Positions 1-14,700 of a DNA stretch of 64,000 nucleotides are shown here, one piece after another. The stretch's first letter is position 1. Every line of letters starts with the position of its first letter. The notes beneath the pieces are model-generated. The model searched no databases. It had not been told where the DNA came from and saw only the letters and a list, made by a program, of their open reading frames with translations. The stretch comes from Spongilla lacustris (taxonomy: Eukaryota; Porifera; Demospongiae; Spongillida; Spongillidae): positions 2,100,171 to 2,164,170 of the forward strand of contig OX442425.1 of the NCBI GenBank assembly GCA_949361645.1. The letters run 5' to 3'. A program made the position numbers and the translations under genes.

Positions 1-2460
1 ACGCAAAAAGCGTTGGCCGGGAGGGGTACCCGCGTACCCCCCTCCCCTACCCTCCCCGGGGAGCAGGGGAACCACCTTTGTTGGCTGCACGCTGCCACTG
101 ATAGGTGTATACTAACACGATCATAATTAACAATAACAAAGTTTCAGCCTTTAAATGTACAAGTACATAGTCTACCGATTGTCACTAAAGGTTAATTAGT
201 GCACCGTTCGATAAAAGGTGCAAATGGCGAAACATTTTCACAGCTGCTGCTGCTGCTGCTTCAATTGCTATATCACCATACCTCTAAAGCGATTTACATA
301 CATCACAGCGACAATATAGAGGAGAAGTACGGTTTGCTCACGCGAGCATATCCAATATTCTCAGACGCCTGTTGACGACCGTTACGAGGCGCGTTATCGC
401 AAAAAACTTCGTTGTCTTTCGCGCGTATGTAAATTCTTTCACTGCGCTGCGAATGCGCTGATTTTTAGCGGCTTTGAAGCGAAAAATGTGAAAGCTTCTG
501 GGGCGGAGCCCCAGACCCCGATGGGGGAGCTTACAGCGCTCCCCCATACCCCCTTGCTGGTGAGCAGGGCCGTAGCAGCCACTCCGGCCAGTCAGGCCAT
601 GGCCGGACCAGTTTTTTACCCGAACGAAAAATTATTAATCGTTAATTAATTAATCTTTTGCATAACTCTTTACCGGGCCGCGTACGCGTACCAGCTACAG
701 TTGCGTCAATCATGAATGTTAGTGTACACTGCACTGTATGTACATGTAGTACTATAACTACACATTAATTTATGCATATGCGCATATATACCGGTATATA
801 TATAATAATTATAATATTATGTATATATATCATGGTGTTAATGGCTAATGCGTGCGGGTGTTCTGCTCAGTCTCCATATACCTACAGGAAACTATGAAGC
901 CGGTGTGAAATTTTTGTAATTGTATATAAACTGCCAGACGCGCCGTCATTGAATGCATCAGAGTTATATTCACGAATTCTTAATTAGCTTGAGCATTCTT
1001 CTAGCCCACAAGGTTGCCCAGCTGTTGGAAAAGCAGAGCCTTCTGGCTTCCATCAAGACTGGTGAAGAGAGCATTTAATCATAGGCTACAAAGTAGTCTT
1101 GGTTGCATTACGAGACTGAGTCTGCTTTAGTCTGAGACTGCTTTAGACTGAGACTGCTTTAGTCTTTACCTGTATATTAGCACTGATTTTTGTTAGCCCT
1201 GCTACCAAAGCTATTAGTGAGCGCATGCATGCAGTGCTTCAGATCTGAGAAGAGTGAAAGCATACCGCCTTATTTCGTTCAAGTATGTCACAAATGCAAT
1301 AACCTAAAGAGAGAAGTGATGCTCTAATAGCTCTATCCATTGTTTCATGCTTCAACGAGTTCTTCAGTGGCATTTACTGTATATAGTTCTCGCATTTACA
1401 CACTGATCAGATCTGTTTTCATCAATTCGCAATTGCATATTTTGCACCAAATCGTACAAAACAAAACCAAAAAAAAAAAGCTGGGGCTCCGCCCCAGACC
1501 CCACCCCTACTTACGCATGCATTAGCCGGACCACTTTTTCTTTCGTTCCTACGGCCCTGGTGAGTGGGTGGGCCCCGCCCCCAGCCGCCCCTCCAACCAA
1601 CCGCCCTCCCCATAGCCCCATTCCTAGATCCGCCACTGGTGGATTTTGCTTTTAGGTCTCGACGAAACTCATCGTCTACCATCTCTTTGCTGCACGGTTA
1701 TCTGCATCACAATAGGATCAGCAGCCAAACGCTCTGCGTCGTGTTTATCAAAATCATTTCAGTTTTAAAAAGCGGCATCCAATGTGCATGTCATCTCCGT
1801 TCAATTGGACCATAGATACTATGATATAATTGGACATCTGCAGGTGCATCATCAGTACCATACCAGCAATATTCTAAATCTCTTCCTTGAACCTGGCATG
1901 AGTCTGTCTGTGCTTTCTGGCCATGGGAAGCTATCAATCATCGATATCGTCAGCCATATTGCATTAGCTAATTGACCGTCAGTGACCGGATAAATATTTT
2001 TACGGTCAGCCGTAAAATTCTGACGGTCACCCTACTTTGACGGCTCAGACGGCCAGACACATTGACGGCCCGCGGCCGATGGCGGTCAGCACAAATTTTT
2101 CGCGGCTGCCGGACGGCCAAGGCTGGCCGCGGCAACACTGGTTACGCGCTCGCATGTAATTATTAATGCATCTCGCGATGTAATTACAGTTGCTGCTACC
2201 ATCAGTCTGATTCCTAGAGACCTTGGATACGAAGACGTGTCTTCTGAACAATACAAGCCTTCGTAGACGGTCGTGATGTGTTTGTTTGCCTCCCAACCGG
2301 AAGCGGTTAGTCGTATTTGACATCCAGGGTCTACAGAAAATGCGTCAAGGATTAAAGATTGTGCTTTCTTGTTGCTCCATGTTTGATGGTGAAGGTGTAG
2401 GATGTTTACCTTAATCTATCGTTCCCGAAGTCGGCTCGAAAGAGTATAGTAGTGAATAGT
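1..2460. other. Intergenic, repeat-bearing, no gene recognised
   Basis: There are no convincing coding exons. A GC-rich repeat family occurs twice in the same orientation, near 480-620 and 1478-1570. Both copies share the GGGG...CCCCAGACCCC core and a following CCGGACCA segment. Near 1975-2125 there is a cluster of GACGGTCA/GACGGCC-type words. Near 1116-1165 a 20-base unit containing GACTGCTTTAG is tandemly repeated. Confidence 0.5.
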
Positions 2461-2464
2461 GTAA

Positions 2465-5400
2465 TCAGGTGTTTTGCTAATCGTATTCATGTATATTACG
2501 TCAGCCTTGCCCTATTCACAACAATGAAGTAATTATCATAATTTCCGGTACTGGTTCTAGACATGAAAGATTTGTGTTGGTTCTTCGCGATCGAGCATCG
2601 AAGAACTGAAGTAAGTGGTGATGAGCGGATGTGAAGAGCGCGGGCCGAAATCACATGTGTGAATGATACACTAACTCGGTACACCCGCGGGATCATGAAA
2701 ATGACACTGGTTTACCTTATACTTCCAGTACCGGTAACCGTTGAACGTTGTGTAGCCTCACATGATGTAATAGGCCGTAACACTTCACTACCGGCCGGTC
2801 AGTCTGTTGTGGTAACTGGGGCTGTCTACAGTAGACTCGATACAGTTCACAGAGAAAGTGCTGTGTGTGTGTGTGGGGGGGGGGGGGGGGGGGGGAGGGG
2901 GAGTGAAAGTCAATTCACGTAAGACGTTTCCAATCCTTCTACTCTTCTGATTCATGAACACAAATATGAATAAGGGCGCTTCATTGTGGAGTTAGGAAAC
3001 CTGTTAGTGTTCATATGCATAGCGCTACCTTACCGCTTTCATCAATAAACATTCATTTGGTGTTCGATATCGATACATGAGAGTGGTAAGAGGTGCACCA
3101 ACCAGTTTTCCTAACTCCACAATGAATGTGTATCTGGGACTAGCTAGCAGTGACGTTTTGGGTCTGGGTACGAATCCCAGATGAATGCATGTGGTGCTCG
3201 TTAGCATGGGCTTATATTCGGTTTTTCGTATGTTACATTAGTTAAGTTGCAGAGCGTCACATTATTTTGGTCTGCCAGAAAACAGACATTTTCAAAACAT
3301 TTCGTCCTCGGAACGTGAGAGAAACTCCCAAAAACTACCAAAAAACACATTTCCATAGTACATGTAAACCGATCTCCAATATGGAGGACAATAAAGCATC
3401 ATGTGACCATGAAAGATCTCTACACAAGTATATATGCCGAGCATGCAGTAAAGTCAGAGTGCTACAGATATAAGCAAAGAGTGATGAGGTACAGTGAGTC
3501 TTCATAAAGCACCACTGGTTATTTTCAGAACCAATTCAACATGCATGGCATCCATGAACTGATCATTCTTCAAATCAAACACACTCTGCCAATAGAAATA
3601 GCTTTACTAGTGGAAGCTTAATATGCATTGTCAACAAGAAACTACCCTAACCAAATCCCAAGTAGAGAGCACAACTAGTGCACTAACCAAAACGAATGCT
3701 TGCCTCTTGCAGTGCATTATTTGTACAATGCATTGAGAAATTTTATTATTGAAAATATTATTAGAAAAATATTTAATATAATAAACTTGGCTCAACCTGC
3801 ATTTGGTGTGTGACAGTGATCCTCTCCAGGTGGCTCCCATCATTATTATTATTTGCCTTCAATTGAATTAATGGTATGCTAACGAATTCCCCCAGTACTT
3901 GTGTATTGATTCTTGTATTGGTATCGAATTAATGGGCAATATTCATTTTGTGCATAAGGTCTTTTACATATGATTTTCATCAATAGATTGTTTGAACATT
4001 TAATATTTATTTACACCAAATGGACACTTCCCTGTCTATTGAGGATCTTGGTGCTGTCACCACACATGGCATGTGTGGCAGGTTTGAAGGTAATTAAAAA
4101 TTAAAGCAGGCCCATTTATACTGACAAACTAGTGTGTATGAATATAGGTCAAATTAAAATAAGTGTGCTGTGTAAGCCTGTACACATCTCATTCAAAATT
4201 AAGTTCCTTATAGGTGTAATGGGAAAGGACACTTTGCAATTACAGTGCATAGTGAAAATTATATATGCACAAATTCCATCTCATTCTTTGAGTTCCTATG
4301 CACGTACATCAGTGTATATTATACCTTTTATGTTGGTATAAATGTATTTGCATAATTTACTTTAGTGGACAGGTTATTATTATCTTTCTAGACAGTAGTG
4401 GGAACTATCTAAAGTACTGCTCAATTACTACTTTGCTTTGCCTGTACAGCATCCAAAATGCATAGACGTTCAGGGGCCAGCTGCCCTACTTCACCTTCTG
4501 GGCCTTCAGATACTGGTGTGACAAAAGTTCAGGTCACTGGCCTACACAGGGATCTTGCAGATGAGGACCTGGAATCCTACTTTGAAACCCCAAGATCTGG
4601 AGGAAGAAAGGGATCTGTCATTAGCTGCAGCGTTGAAGAGGGTGGTACTGCTTACATTGAATTTGACAGTCCTGAAGGTTGGTGGGATGGATCCACGATG
4701 TTGAAATACATGTATTTTATAAGGTTATCATCATGCACCATCTGAATAAATGAACCTTACAAACCCCTGCATTCCAGGTGTTAGTAAATACACCAACCAC
4801 TATGCTTAGTAATGCTTACATAAACCACACATAAAACGAACATTGCAGTGTCATGTGATGCTGTAGGATAATTACATGTGCATAATGCTGTTGTCCAATT
4901 TGTATATAACATACCTGGCTTGGAAACAGTTGAAATATTGACTGAGCTATGATTTTTGTCTTATTTTATTTTATTTTATATGGCATTGGAAGTATGATTC
5001 TGACTGGTATCGGGATTTTGAAATGATCCTCTTCCACTGATGAAAATTACAATTTTTACTATTATAACTATAACTAGAGAATTTGTTATGATGAAAATTC
5101 CAAACCAGTCATATTATAAAAATCTTCAATATAAAGCAGTAATACTGGTTAAGTTTTATGCTACTTTAAACTAAAATGAAGTATTTGGTCCCCTTTAAGT
5201 GTGCATATTCTTTTTGAGACACTGTAAAACGTTATTTCATAATACGATCATTGAGGCATCGAGAAATGATATTCAAGGTAATGAATGAAAAAAATTGTTA
5301 AACCTTTCTCCATTAAAAATGGACATGAACAGCAAGTTGAACTTAGACTTGCCTATTGCCCCCCCAAATTACGATTACAATTTTCATGAACACAAAGATT

Positions 5401-7023
5401 TTTTTTTCACTTCAGCCTAATTTATCCCATATGCATTTAAATTGATCATACATGTACCACAGTTGCTGCTAATGTCGTATCCAAGGAAACACATGATATT
5501 GCTGGAAAGAATTTTACTGTAAGACTTTACATGCCAAGAGAACATGCCACAATACTTGTATCCACACCACCTGATGTTGACTTGGAACTCCTCCAACGGC
5601 GAATTGAGAAACAAATTGGCCCTGGCTTCTCAATAGAAGCACACAGCTGTGATTCATACTTAGTCACAATTGCAGAACAGCTTTCTGGTGAAGGTACGGA
5701 GTTAAAGATGTTGTTAATTTTAATTTTGATTTTATTTTGACATTTTATTAGAACTTAAAAACATCATGGAAAAATTGAGAACGATTAAAATAGCAAGCAA
5801 GCCCTTAGTGGTACAGTATTATTCAGGTCAGTAACAGGTTAATTTTAATGGTCACGGCTTTGTAACAAATCTCTTGCAAGCAGCAGACTTGAACGAAAGC
5901 ATGGTGGAGTCCCATGAGAGTGAGCCAAGTGAAGAGGAACAGTACCCAGGAGAATATGACAGCTCTGCAGAGGGAGAGTCCATCAGGCTATGCCATGCCT
6001 CCCTTTTGCTCTCCAACTTGCCACCTGCAAAAGAGGGCTATGTTCAGTGTTATTACGAGCAACTGCTAAACATGAGCCATGAGGATGACTTTGATTTGAA
6101 AGAGCATGGAGACAGCAATGCTGTAATGACATTTAAGAAGTGCTTGTCCCAAGAAGGTAAGTTATGCAACTGATCTTGTACTGACATGTATGGTACAGAA
6201 GATTAGTACACATTTGTACAATGCTGATGTGTTCCTAGTCCGTTATTGTGGAAATTACTTCTAGTCAAATACACTTTGGAATCATGGGAATCACTGGGGT
6301 AAAATTGAAATGGATGGCCTTTAAACTTCCTGCACTCTTTGCATTCAGTTTTATATTGTAAGCACGATTACATCAACATAGGAGAAGACAACATACATGA
6401 AAACATGCAAGAGGCTAGGGGGAATTCTTTGATATGTACAGGGCTATTTCATTAAGACATTCCTGATATAGTAATGGCTCAAATCTAGTATAAAACATTG
6501 AATTATTAAAACTGCAATTCAAAGTCCTTAGCAGTAATTGATCCTATTGATACATCAAAGGCTGATTTGTTTTTGTATGAGGCAAATGTATTTATCTTAT
6601 CTCTACAGAATTGGATGCAATTGTAACAAATATTAATGGGTCAAAGATGAGAAATTGTGATATAGATTGCAAAGTGATAAATATGTGTGGACACATACCT
6701 ACAACACCACCAAAGGAAATATTAGTTACAGGAATTCCTTCTGACTGTGATATTGGATATGTTGAAGCTTATTTAGAAAATGCAATCAACATGAAGAATG
6801 AAACAGATTTCACACTGACTCAGCATTCTAAAGGATCTCTGTTGATTATATTAAAGAAGACATGCAAAATGCAAGGTAAGTAATAAGTGCAGAACTTCAC
6901 AGCTGTCTGAATGTCTTTTTCATGAGGTTGACAGCTAGAGCCATCCTTGCATGTTTCAGTGACACTTAATGTCTGTGTGTAGTGTGCATTTATCTTGTGG
7001 TGGTTGTTACAGTAATATTGCAA
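2465..7023 (+). repeat. Segmental duplication, copy A
   Basis: The sequence from about 2465 (GCTAATCGTATTCATGTATA) to about 7023 recurs in direct orientation at about 58025-63225, with many small indels. It includes the 5' flank of the PARP14-like gene and its exons 1-6. In the flank, 3785-3841 is absent at the equivalent place in copy B, but its reverse complement is found at about 55265-55325. Confidence 0.8.
2865..2903. repeat. GT then poly-G tract
   Basis: A (GT)n run passes into about 25 G with one A. The same tract is present, and longer, in duplication copy B (58467-58507). Confidence 0.9.
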
Positions 7024-8735
7024 TACTATGTTGTTGTTTATGTATATGTACCATTTGCATCAATGTAAATTAATTTCTGTACCACTTCTTTTTTCAGAAT
7101 TTCATAGGATTATTAGAAGTATTAAGGAAGGCAAATTAAAGAAAGTTTCTGTGATGGCAGAGGCACACTGGACACTACCAGAAGGAGTCCCCAGCCCTGC
7201 TCCAGACTCAGGACCTTCTCAAATTATCATCTCAAGCATACCAAAAAACATGAGTGTTGGCCACCTGGATTATTTTTTTGAAAATGAGTGTGCAATGCAA
7301 GAAGGTAGTTATAATCTGGAACTTCAGAAGGATGGAACAGCCCTGATGACACTTACAGCAAATGATTTGAAGAAAGAAGGTACTCAAGTTTTGTATGGGA
7401 TTTATTGTTACATGTACATACACACATAGGGGATCTAGTATTTAAAGAAGAACGGACCTTTTTTAATTTGGACCTTTTATAAAAGCATTATAGTAAGGCT
7501 CAAGCTTTGAACTTAATCATTGTGGTTGTCTTCAGATGTCATCTTTGCTTCATAGAGGGTGCCTCTGGATGTGTGCTAATAGAATTTCTAAAATAAAGGT
7601 CCGTTCCAACTCGAAGCAGTGATTATAGTTTTGAGCACTCCTCCCTCAGCATAAAGAGTTTAGCATATGGCTATATGTGAAATATATAGGCTGAGTCAAA
7701 GAGTTTACAAAGTAGTAACAAACTACATGGATTGTCAAAAAGAAATGGATGCACTGCCAATCCAACTTAGGATTATTCTGCCTAAGTCATTTTTATTGTA
7801 TATGCAGAGAGAACAGCATATATATTTTATTTCAGGTCAATTTGTTCTTATTATGTCATGCACCCATACAATTTCTCTTTTACTAGATGTGATGAAAATT
7901 GTTGCAGCCATTAACACAAAATGTTTTAGAGGGACCGTATTGAAGGCTGAGTGGGTGCATTCATCGGTTGCACCAAGCAAGACACCAGTAGAGCTACCAA
8001 TGACAAAGCAAGTGGCAAAAATCACAGAAGAAAAATCACATCTTTTGATTACTATACCAGATTCATCTGTTGAGATAAAAACACTAGAGAATATTCTAGA
8101 AGCTGCAACCTCAATGGAGCGCAAAAAAGACTTCATATTGGATAAATTGTCTGATAGTGTGATGACAGTAAACTTTCAAAACCATATGACCAAAGATGGT
8201 AAACATATCATGCACACCTCAATCGCTGTGCCATATGTAATAGTCCTTACACGATGTATGACTGGACCACGTACCCTAATGAATGTTCTAAAATTACTTG
8301 TGTATATATTTTCTGTGCAATAGATAACCTGACTGGTCCAAGTGGTTGATTATTGCAGGATTGGTTAATTGATGATTGATCAATTGATTGATTAAATAAT
8401 AATTTGTTATTCAATAGGCTATTTTTGTGCTTCAATGAACTGTATAAGTATGGCTTCCAGTTTAGCTACTACCACATTATTATAATTCTTTTCAATTACA
8501 GATCTTTGTAGGATGATAACAGAAATTGAAAAGAAAAAAGTGAAAGGGCAATTCTTGAAAGCCAAGATCAGCACTTGTCAACCGGTAATTAGGGTAAAGA
8601 ATTTCTCAGGTGACTTTGATGAAGACTTCATGAGAGGCTATTTTGAGAATACAAGAAGATCAGGAGGTGGTGAAATTGAATCTGTTGAGTTGGTAGGAAC
8701 GAGAGAGGCAGTAGTGAAGTTTTGTGACCCAAATG
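4020..8735 (+). CDS. PARP14-like copy A, exons 1-9: seven RRM-like domains
   Basis: Exons 2 to 9 are each a multiple of three long (228, 231, 75, 276, 267, 282, 312 and 234 bases) and are bounded by phase-1 introns. Each RRM is split at the same place. The first beta-alpha-beta part ends one exon (for example VQVTGLHRDLADEDL, ILVTGIPSDCDIGY, IIISSIPKNMSVGHL, VIRVKNFSGDFDEDF). The closing helix and strand open the next exon (for example NVVSKETHDIAGKNFTVRLY, IMEKLRTIKIASKPLVVQYY). The 30 residues before the RRMs are short and acidic/polar. RRMs at the N-terminus are known from PARP10 and PARP14 and are thought to bind nucleic acid or act as protein modules; here that is inferred. All nine exons are open. 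Exon 5 has a CAGCAG acceptor and could start at 5881 or 5884. Confidence 0.85.
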
Positions 8736-11700
8736 GTAAGACATGGTTGGTGAGTAAAGTCAGAATACGAATACTTTGGTTACCTAATTTCCATCCCCCG
8801 GCTACTCAATGCACTTGCTCCATTACAACATGCAAAATGATATGCTCAAATTGCATTAATCCTTAGTTTCGGACAAATGTTACATATTAAATAAACAGTT
8901 GTATACATGTGATTGAATTGCTTTATCGGCTCTGTCTGAATTGATCAAAGACATCGCACCCCTCCAGCAGCCCATTCATTGTTTAGCATCTATATAAAAC
9001 ATGCTGCCCTTACTTACTCAATAGTTCACTAATTATACGTAATGATGTTTTATCAAACTACTCTAATTGTATGGAAATCTTTGAAGTCTTGTCAGTTTCA
9101 TTCTGATCCTGAGTTTTATTAATGGTTTTTGTATTGTGATTATACTAAATTAAACAGGCATTTATTTACATTTCTTATCAAATTGCAGTAATTGAATGTG
9201 TCCTGGAGAAGTCACATGTTGAAGATCTGGGCAGTGATATTATAGTGATGAGAGATTGGCTTAGTGACTCAATAGTGAATCCTACTGACAAAAACATGCG
9301 TCATCCCATATCAATACCAGTTTCTCCCTCACTACATGACATCATTAGAAATGATCTAATAATGCTTCAAGATATGGTTGCTAATCTAGAAGTGCAGGTT
9401 ACAATGGATGCGGGTGGTGCTATCGTGCTGTCCCCATCCCATGTTACCAGTGATGGTTGGGAGAGCCGTTGTCGTGATAGGGTTAATGAATACATTAAGT
9501 CAAATTTTGCCGAGGCTTCCCTTGATATCTCGCAGATGGCACTACCCATACTGCTGCCAACTATAATGAGAATTCAGAAATCTGAACGAAACTTCTCATA
9601 TACCCCTCCCATCCAAGGTCAGGGAACACCTCTCCATTTCTTTGTGGGGCATCCCAATGCAATACAAAAGATCAAGAGTGACCTTGAAGCCATCAATGCT
9701 AGCATCACAGTCATCATTACACAGCTTGATCTTGATGAAATGAATTTTGCATACCTTTTCCAATTGAAACAGAATGATATTTTGTTGGCTTATCCCAATG
9801 TTGATGTACAATACAATTGCCCACGTACAATCACATTACAAGGTACTGTCCAAGATATTGATAAACTCAAGAGCAGTCTATCTGCTGACTATGCTTATAA
9901 TACAACCATGGTGGATCTTAAAAATCAACAGTTATTTGAATTTCTACACTCTGACACTGGGCAGAAAGAGCTCAAACGTTTTATTGGCAAATCGTTTCAT
10001 TGTTCAGCAGCTGTGTATGTAGCCAAATCTGGAGGCAGCATGTGCAGTCTGTACTTATTGAGTGAACCAAAGTTTCAGCAGCTGGTGAAAAAGGCTGCAG
10101 ATATCATTCCAGCTGAGCTATGCAGCAGATCAATTCCAATTGATGCCCTTTACAGCCACTTTCATTCAGATGAAAATGACATTGCAGACTACGATGACCT
10201 TTGCCATCAACATAGTGATGTTCACATTAAAACAACTGATGAAGAAGTGCAGATCACTGGATTCAAACACGCTGTTGATAATTGCTTGTTGTCCTTGAAA
10301 GCTTTCATTAATAAGAAGTGTGAAGTGACAAAAATGGTGGCGATTGAGTTGGGTATATGGAGACTGTTTCAGGGCCCCATGTGCACACAGTGGAGTAGTA
10401 TATCTGATGTAAAATTAGCAGATGCTGAAGTGAACATACAGCCTCAAGTAAGTGCAGATAAATGTGTCATACAACTTAGTGGACGAGTAGACGCAGTTGA
10501 ATGCATTCTTGAAAAAATTGTTACATTGGAAAAAAGTATTGTAGTCAAACTAGTACCACTGGCAAGACCGGATATAAGGGAATACATGAAGGGTGAGATA
10601 GTACGTGCTGCTATTCGTGGAATCGAAGCCGATCACAAAGTTTGTATTGAGATAAGTGAGGACATGGCACTGTCAGATGATGTAGTGGAATGTAATCCTA
10701 AGGTTGTGGGTGGATATCGTGAAGTACTTGTCGCATACACAAAAGAATTGAAGAAGGTTATAGTGTGTGTTGGAGACATAACTGAGTTCAACAGAGCTGA
10801 TGTATTGGTGAATGCTGCAAATGGAGAGCTGCAGCATGTGGGAGGCGTGGCCAAAGCATTTTTAGAAAGGGGTGGCCCCATCATTCAAGACTCATCTACA
10901 AAATACTGCAAAACCAATGGTAGACTTCTTGATGGAGATGTATGGCTTACAACTGATATTGGTCATTTACCTTGTAAGGCACTAGTCCATGCCGTAGGTC
11001 CTAAGTGGAACAGTGTTGCTAAATCTGACAGGAGTCTTTTTAGTGCATTTTTCAAGTCATTAAAATCTGCTAGTGCAAAGGCATACAAGTCTATTGCATT
11101 CCCTGCCATTAGCACAGGGGTGTATGGTTTCCCATACGACATTTGTGCACAATGTTGGGTTGAGGCTGTAGTTAAGTTCATAAAAGCAGAGGCATCATCG
11201 CCCCTGAGTGAAATCTACTTTGTTGCAAATGATGCTGCTGGAGCTGCACATGTTGTCACGGCAATGAAGTCACAGCCGTCTGATGTATTCACCATCAATA
11301 GTCCTGGTAGCACCTCCAGCCTACATACTCATAGCACCAGCTTAAAAAGAGGCACAACACTCAACGTTGACTATTTGAAGTTGCACAAAGGAAACCTGCT
11401 GGATGTGAAGGTATGTACCTCATATAGGTGTCCACAGAAGAAGTCAACTCTTTTAAATAAGTATGAGTCATAAATGTCGAATTGATCTAATGAATTTATG
11501 TACCCTAGTTCCTCTAAGAAATTGATTTAAAAAATATATATATATTTTTGGCCCAAGAATCAGTGAAATTTAAAGCAAATCATTTCCATAGACCATTCGT
11601 GCAAAACGAAGACGGTAAAAGAAATAAATTAATGATTTCTTACTGGAACTATGGTATGTACAATGACAATGTTACGCAAACACAAATTGCATTGTGAATT

Positions 11701-14700
11701 ATAATTTCAATCCAATAGCTTCTAATTAATCAATGTAATAATTTTAATTAATTGAGGGACTAATACTGATAAAAAATAAAAACTGAATTTCAGTATTTTA
11801 TAATGTAATATAAACAAAAAATAAAGGTGTCTAATAACTACATTAACATTAGTGGGTGAGGGTCTGTGTCCCTCCCATGACAGCAAGAAAATAGGGGTGG
11901 GGGGAGGGGGGCATTGGGGTCTGGTTTTCAAATTAGTGCTTTTATTCTATTTTAGAAAGCAGGGTTCAATAAAGATTGATGTTATCCACTAGCTAGGGGG
12001 AAGGGGAGTGCTGTCAGTTTTGCCCCAAATGCTTTGCAGCTGTAGCACTTTCAAAGTCCCAAAACCCATTGAATCACTACAATCACTGTGCCATTTTAAA
12101 TAAACATAATGTTGCAATGGTATTAAATGGTAGGTGTGGTTTTAATCATTGCAGGAAATAAGATTTAGCTGAACCCCACTACCTATCGGCCTGAATATGA
12201 TTCTTGAGTTCCATCAATATTACCTTTTAACTAATTCATTGTTAAAACTAAACTACTGCTTTAATCATGACTTTAGTAGCCAAAGAGGATCTATTAGACC
12301 CCAAAGATTTCCTGCTCCCCCAAACATGAAAAGAAACCCACTCCACTCAGTTTAAATGGGCTTTGTCTTGTTATGAAACATTAATACTAGATCAAATTAC
12401 AGTTGCATTACCAAGTTGGATAAAAATGTGACCAACGTTTAATGGGAATATAAAGAATCGGACAGAAGGCAAAACAGTTGTTTTGATGAATGCCAGACTG
12501 TTCACTGTAAGAGAACAAATAAACCATACTGTTCTCATACTCACACCCATTCCTCTCTGTTATATCATTTGCATCAGACAGTATAACTTGGGATGGGAGT
12601 GCTTTGGTTGCCAAAAAATAAATAAAATCTGGAGCTCCAATAGAATATATTTTACTGTTTGAGTCTTATTCAGGCTATTAATTAAAGTCATGCTTATTGT
12701 TTAATTGCAAAATCACAATGGTAATAATGGTTCAAAAGAGACACAATGACCACAGTGGTTGTAAGTTGTCATTGGATTTCAAGGGGTATCCACTAAGATT
12801 CTGCTGTTATTAATAGCTTTACATATAATAGTAACAAGAACTAAGTTCTAAATGGACTGGAGCTTTGAGTCAGAGCCCTTTGGTGCACAACATCACAATG
12901 CACTTGGCATAGAAGGGGGTGTACCATATTGTGAATATACTTTTTAGACCCCGCCCCTGTTAATAAGTGAGCAGGATGATCAATCCATGCCAATTTTAGC
13001 TCAATCAATGTATTGTAGCATCAGCTAAGGCCGTGAATTATGCATTAAAGCAACTTCTCACATATACATTTGCAGTAACACAACAATAGACTGAAATTTG
13101 AATAATACACTTTGCTTACCTTAACTTTTTGTATTGTTTTGGCACAAAATCATCAGTGGGTTTTGCCTAAGCATTAAGGTTTTAGTCATGTCTGATGATG
13201 ATCTTACCTTCCAAATGTATTCATGATGAAACAACAGCACCATTGTTTTACCAACTGGTTCAGTACATTACCTGCAAACAGTTTTCTTCAGGAGTAGGTG
13301 AATGAGTTTGGTGATTTTAATTTTACATAGGGCATGACCAAATGTCCACATTTCAGTACAATCGTAACAATGACTGTAGTGTTAATTACTGAAGTGTTTA
13401 ATGTAAATCCTTAGTTTACTAATTAACAAGCACTGCATTCTTTTGTGGACACCAGTTATGATCGTACTTGTTTGTGCTAAGTATGAACATATGGCTTGAT
13501 AACTATGTAGACCCATTAATTTATGCACTGAATAAATAAGTATTAGGTTACGAAATTGCACACAGTGCAATAATTTAATTATTGTCTTCTGATTCTTGGC
13601 TATAGGCTGATGTGTATGTCAATACATCAAATGAGCAGCTGAACCTCGCAATGGGAACTATATCAGCTATAATCGCCAAAGCTGCAGGGCCTAAGCTTCA
13701 ACAAGAATGTTCTCAAAAAGCACCAATCAAGCCTGGAGATGTTGCCATAACAACTGCTGGAGATTTAAAATGTAAAAATGTGTTTCACACTGTCCTGTGT
13801 GGCTATGATGGTCCAGGTTGAAAGGCTGAAAAGGTATGGCTGCATGTGAATGTTCTGATGTGTTCAACTGCAAGGCAATAAGTATATCTCACAATATATA
13901 GGTGGCATGCAATATTTTTGAAGAGATAATTGATATGATTTATTCAATTTGGTCCCTTACATGTATATCTATATGTGGTATGGTATGTTAGACATCACCT
14001 CAGTCCGTGACTAAGTACATGGACAATATCTGAACTACATTTTCTCATTGCATTGTCCATGCATTCCCCCAGGTTCTTCAGCAAGCAATGCAAAACTGCT
14101 TAGTTGAATGCAGTCGCCTTAACATCTCGTCAATTGCCTTTCCAGCACTGGGTACAGGTGCCTTGGGTTTCCCAGCTGATGTATCTGCTGAACTAATGAT
14201 TACAACTGCAGTAGATTTCATGAATAACAAATGTTCCCTCAAAACTATACACATTGTGGTTTACCAAGATAGTATGCTTAGTACCTTTCAGACTGCACTA
14301 TCTAGACCCCACCAGCCTTCTGGAGCAAAAAGTAAAGGCATGCATATGGGAAAACGAATCAAATCCAAAACCAGTAGTGTTAAGCCAAGTGCCACTTCTG
14401 TTCCTGGTACCTACACCTTTGATTCTCTTAACGTCAATATTATACAAGGTGACATAACTGATGAAAGTAGTGATGCAATTGTTAACAGTACAAGTCGAGA
14501 CATGAAACTTGTTGAAACTGGTGTCTGTGGTGCACTGTTAAGAAAAGCTCCAGGCCTTCAGGGTGATTGTGATGCATATATTGCACAGCATCAAGAATTG
14601 AAAAGTGGAAAGGTTGCCTCTACACCTGCACAGGGCAATCTAAAGTGCAAGACCATTTTTCATGTTAATTATGATCCAACATCAGATTCGCTGCCTGAAG

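Noticed and set aside
1340..2323. Several 60-90 codon frames on both strands
   Set aside because: They fall in GC-rich repeat sequence, have no splice or domain support and do not recur as conserved frames.
13819..13821. TGA as a selenocysteine codon
   Set aside because: Macro domains have no cysteine or selenocysteine requirement at this site and I see no reason to expect a SECIS element; a nonsense change or base error is simpler.
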